The notes: generated by a model not told the origin, from the sequence alone. Numbered from the stretch's first letter, positions 1 through 10,220 are shown. The stretch: 64,000 nt of DNA from Zingiber officinale (GCF_018446385.1 NC_055994.1:36252868-36316867), one strand, 5' to 3'. Made by a program: numbers and translations.

Positions 1-2
1 AC

Positions 3-660
3 AGTGACTCTACCCTAGAGGAGATTGAGTATCATAAGAAATGGGTAAAGGCTGATGAGATGGCGTGGTGTTACATTTTGGCATCAATGTCAAATGTATT
101 ACAACATCAGCATCAAGATTTACCAACAGCTTATAATATAATGAACAATCTCAAAGAACTCTTTGGGCACCAGAGTCGGACTGCTAGGCAAGAGGCAATG
201 AGGAAGTTAATGACAGCCACCATGTCTGAGGGGACACCCGTAAGGGATCATATCATCAAAATGATGACTTATCTGAATGAAATACAAGTCCTTGGAGGAG
301 AAATCGATGGGGAAACCCAGGTCGATATAATTCTCCAAACGCTACCCAGAAGTTTTGAGCAGTTCCGCCTGAACTATAACATGAACAAAAGAGAGTATAC
401 GTTGGCGGAACTTCTGACAGAACTACAGGCAGCAGAAGGATATTTCGTCACAGTTCTCAGATTCACTATGCTGAAAATGGTTCTACTTCTAAGTCGAAAG
501 GCAAGAAGAAGAAGAAATAGGTCTTTTCAGCAAAGAAGGTGAATAAACCTCAGAGTACAGTACAGAAAGCTGGAATGAAGAAGTCGAAGGGAAAGTGCTT
601 CATCTGCAAGCAGTCTGGACATTGGAAAGCGGGCTATCCTCGTAGGAATTAGAACAATAA
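3..660 (+). pseudogene. Copia A gag (UBN2 and zinc knuckle), broken
   Basis: Capsid/nucleocapsid part of a Ty1-copia polyprotein. The frame is already open at base 3, so the gene starts left of the window; the first ATG at 60 is internal. Residues from EEIEYHKKW through LLTELQAAEG match the UBN2-type gag helix bundle known from plant Copia elements. Near 445 the frame shifts: the lysine-rich linker and zinc knuckle continue in another frame. The knuckle reads CFICKQSGHWKAGY, so the fourth ligand, normally Cys, is Tyr (a G-to-A change), and a stop follows. The 5' LTR and primer site lie outside the window. Family identity is firm; the gene cannot give a working protein. Confidence 0.85.
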
Positions 661-831
661 AGGTATATCTCATACTCTAGTAGTTGAAACATGTTTAGCG
701 GTGTTATCTACCAGCACCTGGTGTGTAGATACGGGAGCCACTGATCATGTCCGCAATTCTTTGAAGGGGTTCTTGGAAACCCGACGACTATTTGATGGAG
801 AGATAACCGTCTACATGGGCAATGCTACTAA
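661..831 (+). pseudogene. Copia A aspartic protease, 5' part
   Basis: Continues the polyprotein after the zinc knuckle. WCVDTGATDHV contains the catalytic Asp-Thr-Gly of the retrotransposon aspartic protease, which cleaves the Gag-Pol precursor in the virus-like particle. The frame reaches MGNAT and is cut there by the solo LTR at 832. It resumes at 3401 after the duplicated ACTAA. The same junction is uninterrupted in the minus-strand relative near 59823, which fixes the pre-insertion sequence. Confidence 0.85.
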
Positions 832-1640
832 TATTAGAGTGTATACTAAAAGCCTAGCTTTTGGTATAAACATTTATCTAGAAATAAGAATCACATTGGT
901 CAAATGTCTATATTTATGATAAATGTAGTTGCTCAATTAATTTATATTGTAGATAACATGGTGTGTGGTGTCACATACAGAAGATCATGTTATCGGTTTC
1001 TTATAAATTATAAACAGTAGCTCACGACCAAGATGGAAAGGAACAAACCATTGGAAGGTCATAGTGTAATTAGGTATTAGTTTATCTTAACTATATAATT
1101 ACACTAGTACACTTAGAGTGTATTGAGTAGGACCATTTGAGGTCGTTCCTTTTATACTGATTTTATAAAGGAACAAAGACCTCAGTTATTATGGAAGTGT
1201 GTGCTCTTAATCCTAATATAATAACAAGCACATATATTTGATATTTATTTCTTTAATTTATCAATGGGTGAGATTTAGTTCGATAAATCAATAAGCCCGA
1301 TAAGTTGGGAAATGATATCACTTATAGTGTGTTGTTGATTATAGAAGGAAACTGTGTCCTAGTGATCTAGGTTGAGAATGTCCCCAAGAGGAGCTCATAA
1401 GGATTGTCATGTTAAACCCTGCAGGTGGACTTAGTCCGACATGACGATGAAGTTGAGTGGTACTACTCTTGGAGCTAGATATTAATTAAGCGAGTTGTCA
1501 GTAACTTACTTAATTAGTGGACATTTGTTATCTTAAACACAGGGAGACTAACACACTCATAATAAGAAGGAGCCCAAAAATATAATTTGGGATTGGTGCG
1601 GTAGTTCAATAATAGTTCTTTAGTGGAATGAATTATTATT

Positions 1641-1691
1641 GATGAAATTAAGTTGTGTGTTCGGGGCGAACACGGGATGCTTAATTTCATC
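1641..1691 (+). other. Conserved 51-nt hairpin in LTR U3 (copy 1)
   Basis: GATGAAATTAAG at the left pairs with CTTAATTTCATC at the right. An inner GTGTTCG / CGAACAC pair is separated by GGG. The same 51-nt unit occurs in all five LTRs of this family with paired changes in the outer stem. Confidence 0.65.
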
Positions 1692-1869
1692 GGGAGACCA
1701 AAACCAATTCCTCCTCTCGGTCCCTATCGTAGCCTCTAGTATATAGAGATTTATACCCACCGCATACCCACCTTCTTACCCATCCTATAAGGGCCGGCCA
1801 AGCTAGCTTGGAGACCAAGCTAGGGCCGGCCATGGGTATGTTCATGGGTGAATTCATGTCGTCGGCCCT

Positions 1870-2480
1870 ATTAAATAAAAAGGAATTTTAAATTTTAAAA
1901 TTTTTCTTATGTGGATAATATAATTTAAAAGGGAGTTTAAAAATTTAAATCCTTCCTTTTATAAGATTCTACAAAAGATTAAGAGAAGAGTTAAAATCTC
2001 TTTCCTTATTTGTAGATTAAAAGGTTGGTTTTAATTTTGATAAAAACTTTCCTTTTAATTATATTCATGATTTAAAAGAAAGTTTAAAAATTAAAAATTC
2101 TCTTTTATTAGTTTTTACAAAAGATTAAGAAAAGATTTAATATCTTTCCTTATTTGTAGATTGAAAGGAGATTTTAATTTTTAGAGATAACTTTTCTTTT
2201 TGGAAATTATCCACATGTTTAAAAGAAAGATTTTAATTTATAAAATTTCTTTTTATTAACCAATCATGAAGGGATTAAAATTATTGGAGAAATTTTTTAT
2301 AAAATTTCCAGAAACAAATTAGGAAAGTTTTAATTCTTGATTGAATTAAATTTCCCTTGCTTGGTTTAAAGTGGCCGGCCACATTGTTGATGAGAAAAAA
2401 ATTATTTTTAATTAAATAAATTTTCCTTATCAATGGCAAAAGAATTAAGGAAATTTTTATTTAAATTTCCTTATTTGCTA
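1870..2480 (+). repeat. AT-rich quasi-tandem repeats in Copia LTR
   Basis: Irregular 50-65 bp units of the type aaggaaagatttta...ttaaaatcttccttt with intervening TAGAT / CTACAAA words. Each unit is partly self-complementary. The block lies just upstream of the TATA box in every LTR of the family and is longest at about 29515-30110. No coding content. Confidence 0.6.
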
Positions 2481-2491
2481 AGGCCAAGGAT

Positions 2492-2499
2492 TATAAAAG
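2492..2499 (+). promoter_or_regulatory. TATA box of Copia LTR (solo copy)
   Basis: TATAAAAG followed by AGAGGGTAAAGGTGCC. The same block stands at 6382 and 43935 and, reversed, at 12500 and 29486. This position would give a U3 of about 1.7 kb and an R-U5 of about 0.9 kb. Confidence 0.6.
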
Positions 2500-3074
2500 A
2501 GAGGGTAAAGGTGCCTTCATGGCTAACAACTCTATTATTTTTCCTCTCTCTTTTTCTTCCTTGGTGTGGCCGGCCATCCTCTCCTCCTTTCTTCTCTTTG
2601 ATGGCCGAACCTCATCCTTCTTGTGGAGACCCATATGGTGGCCGGATCAAGTTTAGAGAAGAAGAAGAAGAAGGAGAGAAATAAAGCTTTGTTTCTAGCA
2701 TCCCTTGGAGCATGGTGGTGGTGGCCGAACCTCTTCATCCTAGAAGAAGTTTTGATGGCCGAAATTTGCAAGGAAGAAGAAGGTGCTTGGTGGTTCTCAT
2801 CTCAGAAGATCGTTGCCCACACAACGTCCGAGGTTAGAAGAGGAATACGGTAGAAGATCAAGAGGTTTTTCTAAAAGGTATAACTAGTAATTTTTCTTTC
2901 CGCATCATACTAGTTATTTTTGGAAATAATACTAAATACAAGAGGCATACGATTCTAGAGTTTCGAATTTGTTTTCGATATAGTGTTCTTTTGTTTTTTT
3001 TTCTTGTGATTTGATTGTTCTTTTCGGTTAACCTAAAGTTATTTTAGGAAATTAAATATTAGCTTTCTATAAAA

Positions 3075-3149
3075 GGTTTTGTCTAGTCGGTGGTGGTTGC
3101 TCCTATATCCAAGAAGGTCATGTGCCTCGCCACGTCAGTACTGGGAACC
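3075..3149 (+). other. 75-nt foldable module, copy 1
   Basis: Starts GGTTTTGTCTAG and ends CTGGGAACC. The ends pair (GGTT/AACC), GTGG pairs with CCAC inside, and an AGGT/GCCT hairpin follows. AT-rich inverted flanks (attaaatatt left, aatatttaat right) could extend the stem. Homologous copies are at 6979, 11831, 28826, 44513 and 61664. It lacks recognisable Pol III A/B boxes, so it is not called a tRNA. Confidence 0.5.
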
Positions 3150-3191
3150 GATTATGGAAATTAATATTTAATGGAATTAATAATTTAAGGT

Positions 3192-3365
3192 GACTTGGGT
3201 CGAACGTGTTAAGTTCTGCAGGAGATCCAAGTCAAAACCTAAAAGAACAAATAGATTAAGTTTTGGATCAAACGTGTTAAGTTCCGCAGGCGATCCAAAA
3301 TTTAATTTAAAAGAACACATGGTAGCTAGGAAAAGGTTCAGACCTTTGTACAAAATTTTTGTACA
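3192..3365 (+). other. Three tandem hairpins near LTR 3' end (copy 1)
   Basis: Hairpin 1 (3192-3233) pairs GACTTGG with CCAAGTC. Hairpin 2 (3261-3300) pairs TTTTGGATC with GATCCAAAA. Hairpin 3 (3347-3365) is TGTACAAAA-T-TTTTGTACA. Hairpins 1 and 2 share the loop word CGTGTTAAGTT and look like a duplicated unit. They lie in R-U5, about 35 nt before the LTR end. Confidence 0.6.
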
Positions 3366-3400
3366 GTGGAACCTCTAGTCTTTCCGAGTAGCAACCAACA

Positions 3401-4560
3401 ACTAAGGTGGCGGCTGTCGCAGTGGGAGACGTCTACTTATCTTTTGATAGGAATAGAAATTTGATTTTAAGAAATTGTCTTTATGTACCCAGTTTTAGAA
3501 AGAATTTAATTTTAGTTTCTAAACTGTATATGGATGGATATTCAGTTTCCTTTAGTAACAATGTCGTTATAAAGAGAAATAAGGTGATTATCTGTTCTGG
3601 TGCATTGGTTGGCAATTTATACACTTTAAATCCAATTTCTCCCACAAAGCAAAATATGGAAATTAATAACACATCTTCTAACTCTAATGAGAGAAAAGAA
3701 CCTTCGAAAATGAACCAAACATATCTTTGGCATCTAAGGCTTGGACATATTAACTTAAGTAAGATTCAAAGGCTTATAGCCGATGGACTCTTGGGTTCAT
3801 TAGAGTTGGAAAATTTTCCAACATGCGAATCCTACTTGGAAGGTAAAATGACCAAAAGACCTTTTAAGGCCAAGGGGTATAGAGCCAAAGATGCGTTAGA
3901 ACTGGTTCATTCTGATTTGTGTGGTCCTATGTCTATCCAGGTAAGAGGTGGTTATGAATACTTCGTCTCCTTTATAGACGATTATTCAAGATACGGATAC
4001 ATTTACCTGATGCGCCGCAAGTCTGAATGCTTTGACAAGTTCAAAGAATATAGGACTGATGTGGAGAAACGTCTTGGTAAAATTATCAAGACACTACGGT
4101 TTGACCATGGTGGTGAATACCTCTTTGGAGAGTTTAGAAATTACTTATCAGAAGTCAGGATTCAATCCCAATTGACTGCACCTGGCACACCCGAGCAGAA
4201 TGGTGTGGCAGAACGAAGGAACAGGACTCTTATGGAAATGGTTAGATCGATGATGAGTTATTCAGAATTACTAAATTCGTTTTGGGGATATGCTTTAGAA
4301 ATAGCAGTGTATATTCTGAATATGGTACCTTCTAAAACAGTTCCTTCTACTCCCATGGAATTATGAAATGGGCGTAAGCCTAGTCTAAATCATATCCGGA
4401 TATGGGGTAGTCCAACACATGTGCTGAAGGGAGATACTGACAAGTTGGAATCACGTACAGAAGTTTGTCTGTTTGTTGGATATCCTAAGGTAACGAAAGG
4501 TGGTTTGTTTTATAATCCTAAAAATCAGAAGATCATTGTTAGCACCAAATCTCGATTTTA
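3401..4560 (+). pseudogene. Copia A GAG-pre-integrase and integrase
   Basis: Integrase inserts the cDNA copy into host DNA. The stretch after the solo LTR encodes the end of the protease region, then the HHCC zinc domain (HLRLGHINL ... CESYLEG; the second Cys is Tyr, so the zinc site is damaged). The catalytic core follows, with Asp in ELVHSDLCGPM, Asp in RFDHGGEYL and Glu in PEQNGVAERRN, i.e. all three DDE residues. The main open stretch is 3407-4366. A TGG-to-TGA change ends it at 4364-4366, after which the same frame goes on (RIWGSPTHVLKG, VCLFVGYPK) to about 4560. The best preserved Copia domain here, but non-functional. Confidence 0.9.
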
Positions 4561-4562
4561 AG

Positions 4563-4830
4563 ACGAGTAATCATCATAATTTATTGTGATAATAGCGGTG
4601 CAATAGCAAACTCGAAGGAAACACGAGCCCATAAGACGAGTAAACACATAGAGCATAAGTACCACCTGATACGAGACATCGTAAAGCGAGGAGAAGTTAT
4701 TGTCGCTAAGATTGCATCAGCAGATAACCTGGTAGATCCTTTCACAAAGGCCCTTCTAGCGAAATCTTTTAATCGGCATGTTGAGGGGATGGGAATCAGA
4801 TGTATGGCAGTGTTTATGGCAACATAGTCT
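4563..4830 (+). pseudogene. Copia A RNase H C-terminus, joined after loss of RT
   Basis: Directly after the end of integrase (VSTKSRF) the sequence jumps to YCDNSGAIANSKE ... HIEHKYHLIRD ... NLVDPFTKAL, the last third of Copia RNase H and its tail. The whole reverse transcriptase and the first part of RNase H, normally well over 1 kb, are missing at about 4563-4575. RNase H removes the RNA strand during cDNA synthesis. The deletion makes this copy non-autonomous independently of its point mutations. Confidence 0.85.
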
Positions 4831-4836
4831 TTTAGT

Positions 4837-4849
4837 ATAAGTGGGAGAT
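4837..4849 (+). other. Polypurine tract of Copia A
   Basis: ATAAGTGGGAGAT immediately precedes the LTR start TGTTAGG. It is the priming site for plus-strand DNA. The same tract, reversed, abuts the LTRs at 14112 and 31178. Confidence 0.8.
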
Positions 4850-5660
4850 TGTTAGGATGTATACTAAAAGTCTAGCTTTTTGTAAACCTTTATTTTGAAA
4901 TAAAGAATCACATTGTTCAAATGTCTACATTTATATGCTAAGTGTAGCTGTTCAATTAATTTATATTGTAGATAACATGGTGTATGGTGTCACACACAGA
5001 AGATCATGTTATCAGTTCCTTATAAGTTATAAAAATTAGCTTACGACTAAGATGGATAGGAACAAACCATTGGAATAGTCGTAGTGTAATTTGGTATTAG
5101 TTTATCTTAACTATAAAATTACACTAGTACACTCTGAGTGTATTGAGCAGGACCATTTAAGGTAGTTTCTTTTTATACTAGCTGCATAAAAGAACAAGAC
5201 CTTTGTTATTATGGAAGTGTGTGCTCTTGATCCTGATATAATAACAAGTGCATATATCTTGTATTTATTTCTTTGGCTTATCAATGGGTGAGATTTAGTT
5301 CGATAAATCAAAAGGCCCGATAAGTTGGGAAATGATATTATTTATACTGTGTGTTGTTGATTATAGAAGGAAACTGTGTCCTAGTGATCTAGGTTGATAA
5401 TGTCCCTAAGGGGAGCTCATAAGGATTGTCATGTAAACCATGTAGGCGGACTTAGTCCGACATGATAATAAGGTTGAGTGGTACTACTCTTGGAGCTAGA
5501 TATTAATTAAGTGAGCTGTCAGTAACTCAGTTAATTAGTTGTCATTCGATATCTTAAACACAGGAAGATTAACACACTCATGATAAGAAGGAGCCCATAT
5601 AGTAATATGGGATTGGTGTGATAATTCAATAATAACTCTTTAGTGGTATGAGTTATTATT

Positions 5661-5711
5661 GATGAACTCGAGTTGGGTGTTCGGGGCGAACACGTGAAGT
5701 TCAAGTTCATC
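5661..5711 (+). other. Conserved 51-nt hairpin in LTR U3 (copy 2)
   Basis: Outer stem GATGAACT / AGTTCATC replaces the GATGAAAT / ATTTCATC of copy 1, so both sides changed together. The inner GTGTTCG / CGAACAC pair is unchanged. Confidence 0.65.
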
Positions 5712-6381
5712 GGGAGACTAAAATCAATTCCTCCTCTCGGTCCCTGTCATAGCCTCTTATTTATAAAGTGTTATACCCACCCAAACCCAATTTCTTACCC
5801 ACCTTAAGGTGAGCCCAAGCTAGGGCCGGCCAAACCAAGGTTAGATGGGATCAAGTGGTGGCTGACCCTAGCTTGGAGCCCAAGCAAGGGTGGCCAGCCA
5901 CAATAAGAATAAAAGGGATTTTAATTTTAAAATATTTCCATATGTGGAAGCCATGATTTAAAAGAGAGTTTTAAAATTAAATCTTTACTTTTATAGTTTT
6001 TACAAAGTATTAAGAGAAAGGTTTGATATCTTTCCTTATTTGTAGTTAAAAGGAAGATTTTAATTTTAGAGAAAACTTTCCCTTTTCGTAATCATCCACA
6101 TGTTTTAATAGAGAGATTTTCATTTATAAAAAGTTTCTTTTTATAACCAACCATGAAGGGAATTTTAAAAGTGAAATTTTATTTTAAAAATTTTCGGAAA
6201 CAAATTAGGAAGTTTTAATTTTGTGTTTAAAACATTCCTTGTTTGGAGGACAAGATGTGGTCGGCCATTAAAAGTTTAAAAAGGAAATTTTTAATTAAAT
6301 TTTCCTTTTAATCATTGGCATGGGAAAATAAGGAAGTTTTAATTATGTTTAAAACTTTCCTTATTTGCCAAGACCAAGGAA

Positions 6382-6389
6382 TATAAAAG
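6382..6389 (+). promoter_or_regulatory. TATA box of Copia A 3' LTR
   Basis: TATAAAAG followed by AGAGGGTAGAGGTGCC, in the same place as in the solo LTR. Confidence 0.6.
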
Positions 6390-6978
6390 AGAGGGTAGAG
6401 GTGCCTCACCTCATAACAATACATCTATTATTCCTCTCCTCTATTCCTTGGTGGTGGTCGGCCCTCATCTTCTTCCTCTTCCCCTATTCTTCTTCTTAAG
6501 TGGCCGGCGGCATCATCTTCTTGGAGGGATCTTAGTGGCCGGATTTTGCTTGGAGAAGAAGAAGAGATAGGAGGTATTGTTTCCTAGCATCTCTTGGAGC
6601 TTGGTTGGTAGCCAAAGTTCATCTCTAGGAGATTGTTGGTGGCCGAAACTTGCAAGGAGAAGAAGGAGGCTTGGGTGGATTCTCGTCTCGGTAGATCGTC
6701 ACCCACACGTTGTCCGAGATAAGAAGAGGAATACGGCAGAAGATCGTGAGGTCTATAAGCTACAAAATGTATAACTAGTTAATAGTTTCCACACCATAAC
6801 TAGTTCATCCTTTTGTTTAGATCTTGAAATACCAAACACAAGAGGCTAATGATTCTAGGTTTCGGATTTATGATTCAATCTTGTGTTTCTTTTGTTTTTT
6901 CGATCTTGTGATTCGATTGTTCTTATTGGTTAAACCTAGGGTTACTATAAGGAGATTAAATATTGAATTTCGTTGAAA

Positions 6979-7053
6979 GGCTTTGTCTAGGAAGTGGTGG
7001 ATGATCTCATATCCAAGAAGGCCTAGTGCCTTGCCATGTTTAACCTGGAAGTC
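6979..7053 (+). other. 75-nt foldable module, copy 2
   Basis: GGCTT at the left end pairs with AAGTC at the right (one G-U). GGAT/ATCC and AAGGC/GCCTT form two internal hairpins, enclosed by GTGG/CCAT. Length is identical to copies 1, 4 and 5. Confidence 0.5.
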
Positions 7054-7094
7054 GATCTCTAAAATAAATATTTAATCAAATTTGTAACATGGGT

Positions 7095-7267
7095 GGATTT
7101 GGATCAATAATGTTAAGCATCGTTTGCGATCCAAGTCTAAACCACTAAGAACAGATAAGCTGAATTTGGAATCAATAATGTTAAGTTTGTTTGCGATTCC
7201 AAATTTAATTTAAAGAATTCAATAGGTTGTTAGGAAAGGTTCAGGACTTGTATAAAATTTTTATACA
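7095..7267 (+). other. Three tandem hairpins near LTR 3' end (copy 2)
   Basis: Hairpin 1 pairs TTTGGATC with GATCCAAG. Hairpin 2 (7163-7205) pairs AATTTGGAATC with GATTCCAAATT. Hairpin 3 (7249-7267) is TGTATAAAA-T-TTTTATACA. In hairpins 2 and 3 both arms differ from copy 1 in matching ways. Confidence 0.6.
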
Positions 7268-7302
7268 GGGGAACCGGTACGATATTCCGAGTAGCAACTA
7301 AC

Positions 7303-8317
7303 CGGAATAAGGATTGTTCTACCTTTGATTAAAATCCATGATAGCGTCACATTGCTCTAATTGATTTATTTGTGTAGAGATAGTTCCTAAAGGACATGAG
7401 TCTTGAGAATGATCAGAACTTCCACATGTTTCACAACAGTATATTATGGTATTTACTGTATTAGTGCTAGTCCCCATATTTTCTAGTTTCTTTGTAAGAT
7501 CATCCAGCTTTACAGTCATTAGAGTGACTGCATCTACATCAAATTTTCTTGATGCTTTTGTTGGGTTTGAATAAGAATAGCCTCCACTTCTCTCTGTTGC
7601 CCATTGATGATGATTCTACGCTACACTCTCAATGATTTCTTCAGCTTCATCTAAACTTTTATTCATAAGTGCCCCTCCAGTTACTGAATCTAGGGATACT
7701 TTAGTATGATAGTTAATGCCATTATAAAATATGTGCAACACCAACCATTTCTCTAAACCATGATGTGGGCATTCTCAGAGCATATTATTGTATCTATCTC
7801 ATGCTTCAAATAAAGATTTTGAATCAGATTGTCTGAAGCTTGCAATAAGATTTCTCATATAAGCTGTCTTGCTAGGATGATAGAATTTATCTAAGAATTG
7901 TTGCTCACATTGTTCCCAAGTGGTAATGCTATTTGGGGGTAAGGAATTCAACCATTGTTTAGCTCTATCCCTTAAAGAAAACCCAAACAGTAATAGTCTA
8001 ACTGCTTCTGAAGGAACACCGTTCATTTTCATGGTACCACAGATTTAATAGAAGACTTCCAAATGCTGATTAGGATCTTCATGCAGTCCACCTCCAAACT
8101 AATTTTGCTGAACCATATTGATTATTGCAGGCTTGATCTCAAAGTTATTTTCTTCAACAAAGGGTCTAGTAATGCTTGAGCGAACCCCTCTAGCATAAGG
8201 TGATGCATAATCCTTAAGTGGTCTATTTGCCATATTTGATTGTTGTTGTTCTTCTTGATGCCTTTGCAAGATTCTCCTTCTATGGAATGTTCTATTAATC
8301 TTTGCATACAAGAACAA
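7303..8317 (-). pseudogene. Tat/Athila-type Gypsy gag, partial
   Basis: One reading frame on the minus strand runs from the ATG at 8317 through several in-frame stops to the edge at 7303. Visible parts: MANRPLKDYASP, usual near the N-terminus of this gag group; the retrotransposon gag core (FGFSLRDRAKQWLNSLPP ... FLDKFYHPSKTAYMRN, 7799-8032); and a knuckle CETCGSSDHSQDSC (C-x2-C-x4-H-x4-C) near 7430. Frame spacing between the pieces is exact, so decay is by substitution, not indels. The rest of the element is missing beyond the boundary with the Copia A LTR. Confidence 0.8.
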
Positions 8318-8395
8318 GATTAAATAATTTACTTCTAGGAAAAGAAAAGAAAAGAATAGAAAGAATGTAGTTTACAAAAAGAATTAAAGAACAAT

Positions 8396-8440
8396 GTAAT
8401 GAATGAATGAATGAATGAATGCAATGAATGAAAACAAAGA
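8396..8440. repeat. (GAAT)n short tandem repeat
   Basis: About seven GAAT units with a few interruptions, in the leader between LTR and gag of the Tat-type element. Confidence 0.85.
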
Positions 8441-8560
8441 ACGAATGCAAATGGAGGAATACAAAACAGAATTAGAAAACTAGTTACAAATCAGATGTAA
8501 GAAAAGAAAACAAAAGTTTAGTCTAACTCAATTGATAATCTCTAATGTTATAAGTGCATT

Positions 8561-8577
8561 CCTCGGCAATGGCGCCA
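8561..8577 (-). other. Primer binding site, tRNA-Asp type
   Basis: On the minus strand TGGCGCCATTGCCGAGG. This matches the complement of the 3' end of plant tRNA-Asp (TGGCGCCGTTGCCGGGG) except for two positions. It lies 6 nt inside the LTR edge. An Asp primer is usual for Tat/Athila elements. Confidence 0.8.
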
Positions 8578-8583
8578 AAAACT

Positions 8584-10220
8584 TGTTATGAACCGCAAGT
8601 GTATGGTTATGTCGTCAGTAATAATAAAAGATATCGTATCTATAGGGACTAGTTATAATCACTAAAGACATCTCAAAAGTGAATTAGCTAAACAAACAAT
8701 TAAAAGATCATTTACAACTAAAGATTAGATGTAAGGGTTAGATAAAGGTTCTAGGAGTTTTAGTTTCTTTGCGATATTCATCGATGTAATGCAATCTACC
8801 AATTCTTGTCCACAATTGAAATGTATTCATAAGAAAACACCAGCCAAGGACTTACATCTAAATCTTAAGTAATCAAAGAGTTATGATCCCTACGAAGTCC
8901 GTTAACGGGCCAGCCCTGTCACGACGCCCCTCGGTCATACGACATAGGAACACATCACTAATCAATTCACATTAAGATATAGAGTCAAGAAAATCAATTC
9001 GTCCTACTTCTTTGTAGGTTCTTGCTTTACCCCCTAAAGGTGATCCCCTAAAAAGTCTGTTAACGGGGCAACCCTGTCACGACGCCCCTCGATCATACAA
9101 TTTAACGAATTCCTCAACAAGATTCCATAAGAAATATAAACAACCAATCAAGAATGGTAATTAGGCACAAAACACCATAATCCATACAAGATTGATTGAT
9201 ACAAAACATAACAATATTCTTGAATCAAGAAGATGGCAAATCCATGAATCTTACATCAAATTACATCACAAATACTCCCTCCTTCCTAGAACAAAAGATC
9301 TACTCCATAGAGAATGAAGAAAGAATCAAAGACAAGAAGATCCAAGACATTCTGATCCAAATCAAGAAGAATAGAAAGGAATGCTTATCTCAATACAGCG
9401 AGTGATCTTCAGAACCAATCCTCTGCTCTTGGAGTCAAATCTTGGATAGAAATCTCCTTCTGAACGCTGGAAATTCGCCCAAGAATAGATCTTCCCAAAG
9501 GGAGAGCCTCCCCTTTTCAAAGAGGAAGAGGCTCTATATATAGAGGAGGACATTTTGGTGCCACACGACCTAGGACACGCCCGTGTGAGATCCACACAAC
9601 CAAGGCATTCCTCCTCTCGGCCAAGGTCACACGGTCGTGCCATGTTCCATTCCTGCCTGCTTTCACAGCCATGTGAAACCACATGGCCTGATCAATTCTT
9701 GTCTCTGGAAGGGTTGCACGGTCATGTGGCACACACGACTATGCCATTCTTTGGCTCTGGGAAGGCTACACGGTCGTGTAATCATACACGGCCAGGGCAA
9801 TCTCTGTCACTAGAAAGGATACATGGCCGTGTAACAATACACGACTGTGTACTAGCTGGCTGGAGAAGGTGGCACGGCTGTGTAACTTCACACGGCTAAG
9901 GCATTCTCCCTTGCTGTTGATGCTACATGACCCTGTCATGACCACACGGTCAGGGCCATTCCCCTTTGTAAGGTCGTGTGGCACTCATTGCTAAAGTCGT
10001 TCTTTCTCCGTTTAGTTGTAGAATTAGCCACGAACATCAATTCTTCTCCAAATTCGACTCCTGAAAGCATAAAACGCACAAAAGCATATCTCCGAACAAA
10101 GAAAAGTATTTATTCTAAAAGAAAAGCAAGGGACATAAAAGCGCATAGATAAAGCATGTATAAAACATAAGAATGTGCGTCAAAACATGCTAAACAAGTG
10201 TATAAAGTCTACGCACATCA
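8584..10220 (-). mobile_element. 5' LTR of Tat-type Gypsy element
   Basis: 1,637 bp. Read on the minus strand it starts TGATGTGCGTAGACTTTATA, a start typical of this group, and ends GGTTCATAACA next to the Asp primer site. It has inserted into the gag of a minus-strand Copia, which continues at 10221. The matching 3' LTR is absent. A TATATATA run at 9535-9542 may be the core promoter. The segment 9555-9990 is a palindrome array. Confidence 0.82.
9555..9990. repeat. ACACGGCCGTGT-like palindrome array (Tat LTR)
   Basis: About a dozen imperfect copies of CACACGGyCGTGT spaced 25-45 bp apart with unrelated spacers. The open frames across it on both strands come from the repeat and are not genes. 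Confidence 0.75.

Larger units (their letters stand above)
832..3400 (+). mobile_element. Solo LTR, Copia family, inserted in Copia A
   Basis: A 2,569-bp LTR begins TATTAGAGTG (TG mutated to TA) and ends in ACCAACA. It is flanked by a perfect 5-bp target duplication ACTAA (827-831 and 3401-3405). It carries no internal domain, so it is the product of recombination between two LTRs of an element that had inserted in the protease gene of Copia A. It is the same family as the LTRs at 4850, 11577, 28561 and 42425. Inside it are a 51-nt hairpin, an AT-rich quasi-repeat block, a TATA box, a 75-nt foldable module and three hairpins near the 3' end. Short open frames in it are not genes. Confidence 0.93.
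4850..7302 (+). mobile_element. 3' LTR of Copia A
   Basis: About 2,453 bp from TGTTAGGATG to GTAGCAACTAAC; the right end is set by comparison with the copy ending at 3400 and may be off by a few bases. It has the family's ordered parts: 51-nt hairpin (5661-5711), AT-rich repeats (5930-6370), TATA box (6382), foldable module (6979-7053) and three hairpins (7095-7267). Clearly diverged from the solo LTRs at 832 and 42425, so it belongs to an older insertion. Confidence 0.9.

Noticed and set aside
3075..3149. A tRNA gene or tRNA-derived SINE for the 75-nt module
   Set aside because: No recognisable A/B box promoter words, no TTCRA loop, no CCA or poly-A tail, and no target duplications around it; it sits at a fixed place in each LTR.
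9362..9899. Overlapping frames of 71-114 codons on both strands
   Set aside because: Produced by the Tat LTR palindrome array and its GC-rich edge.
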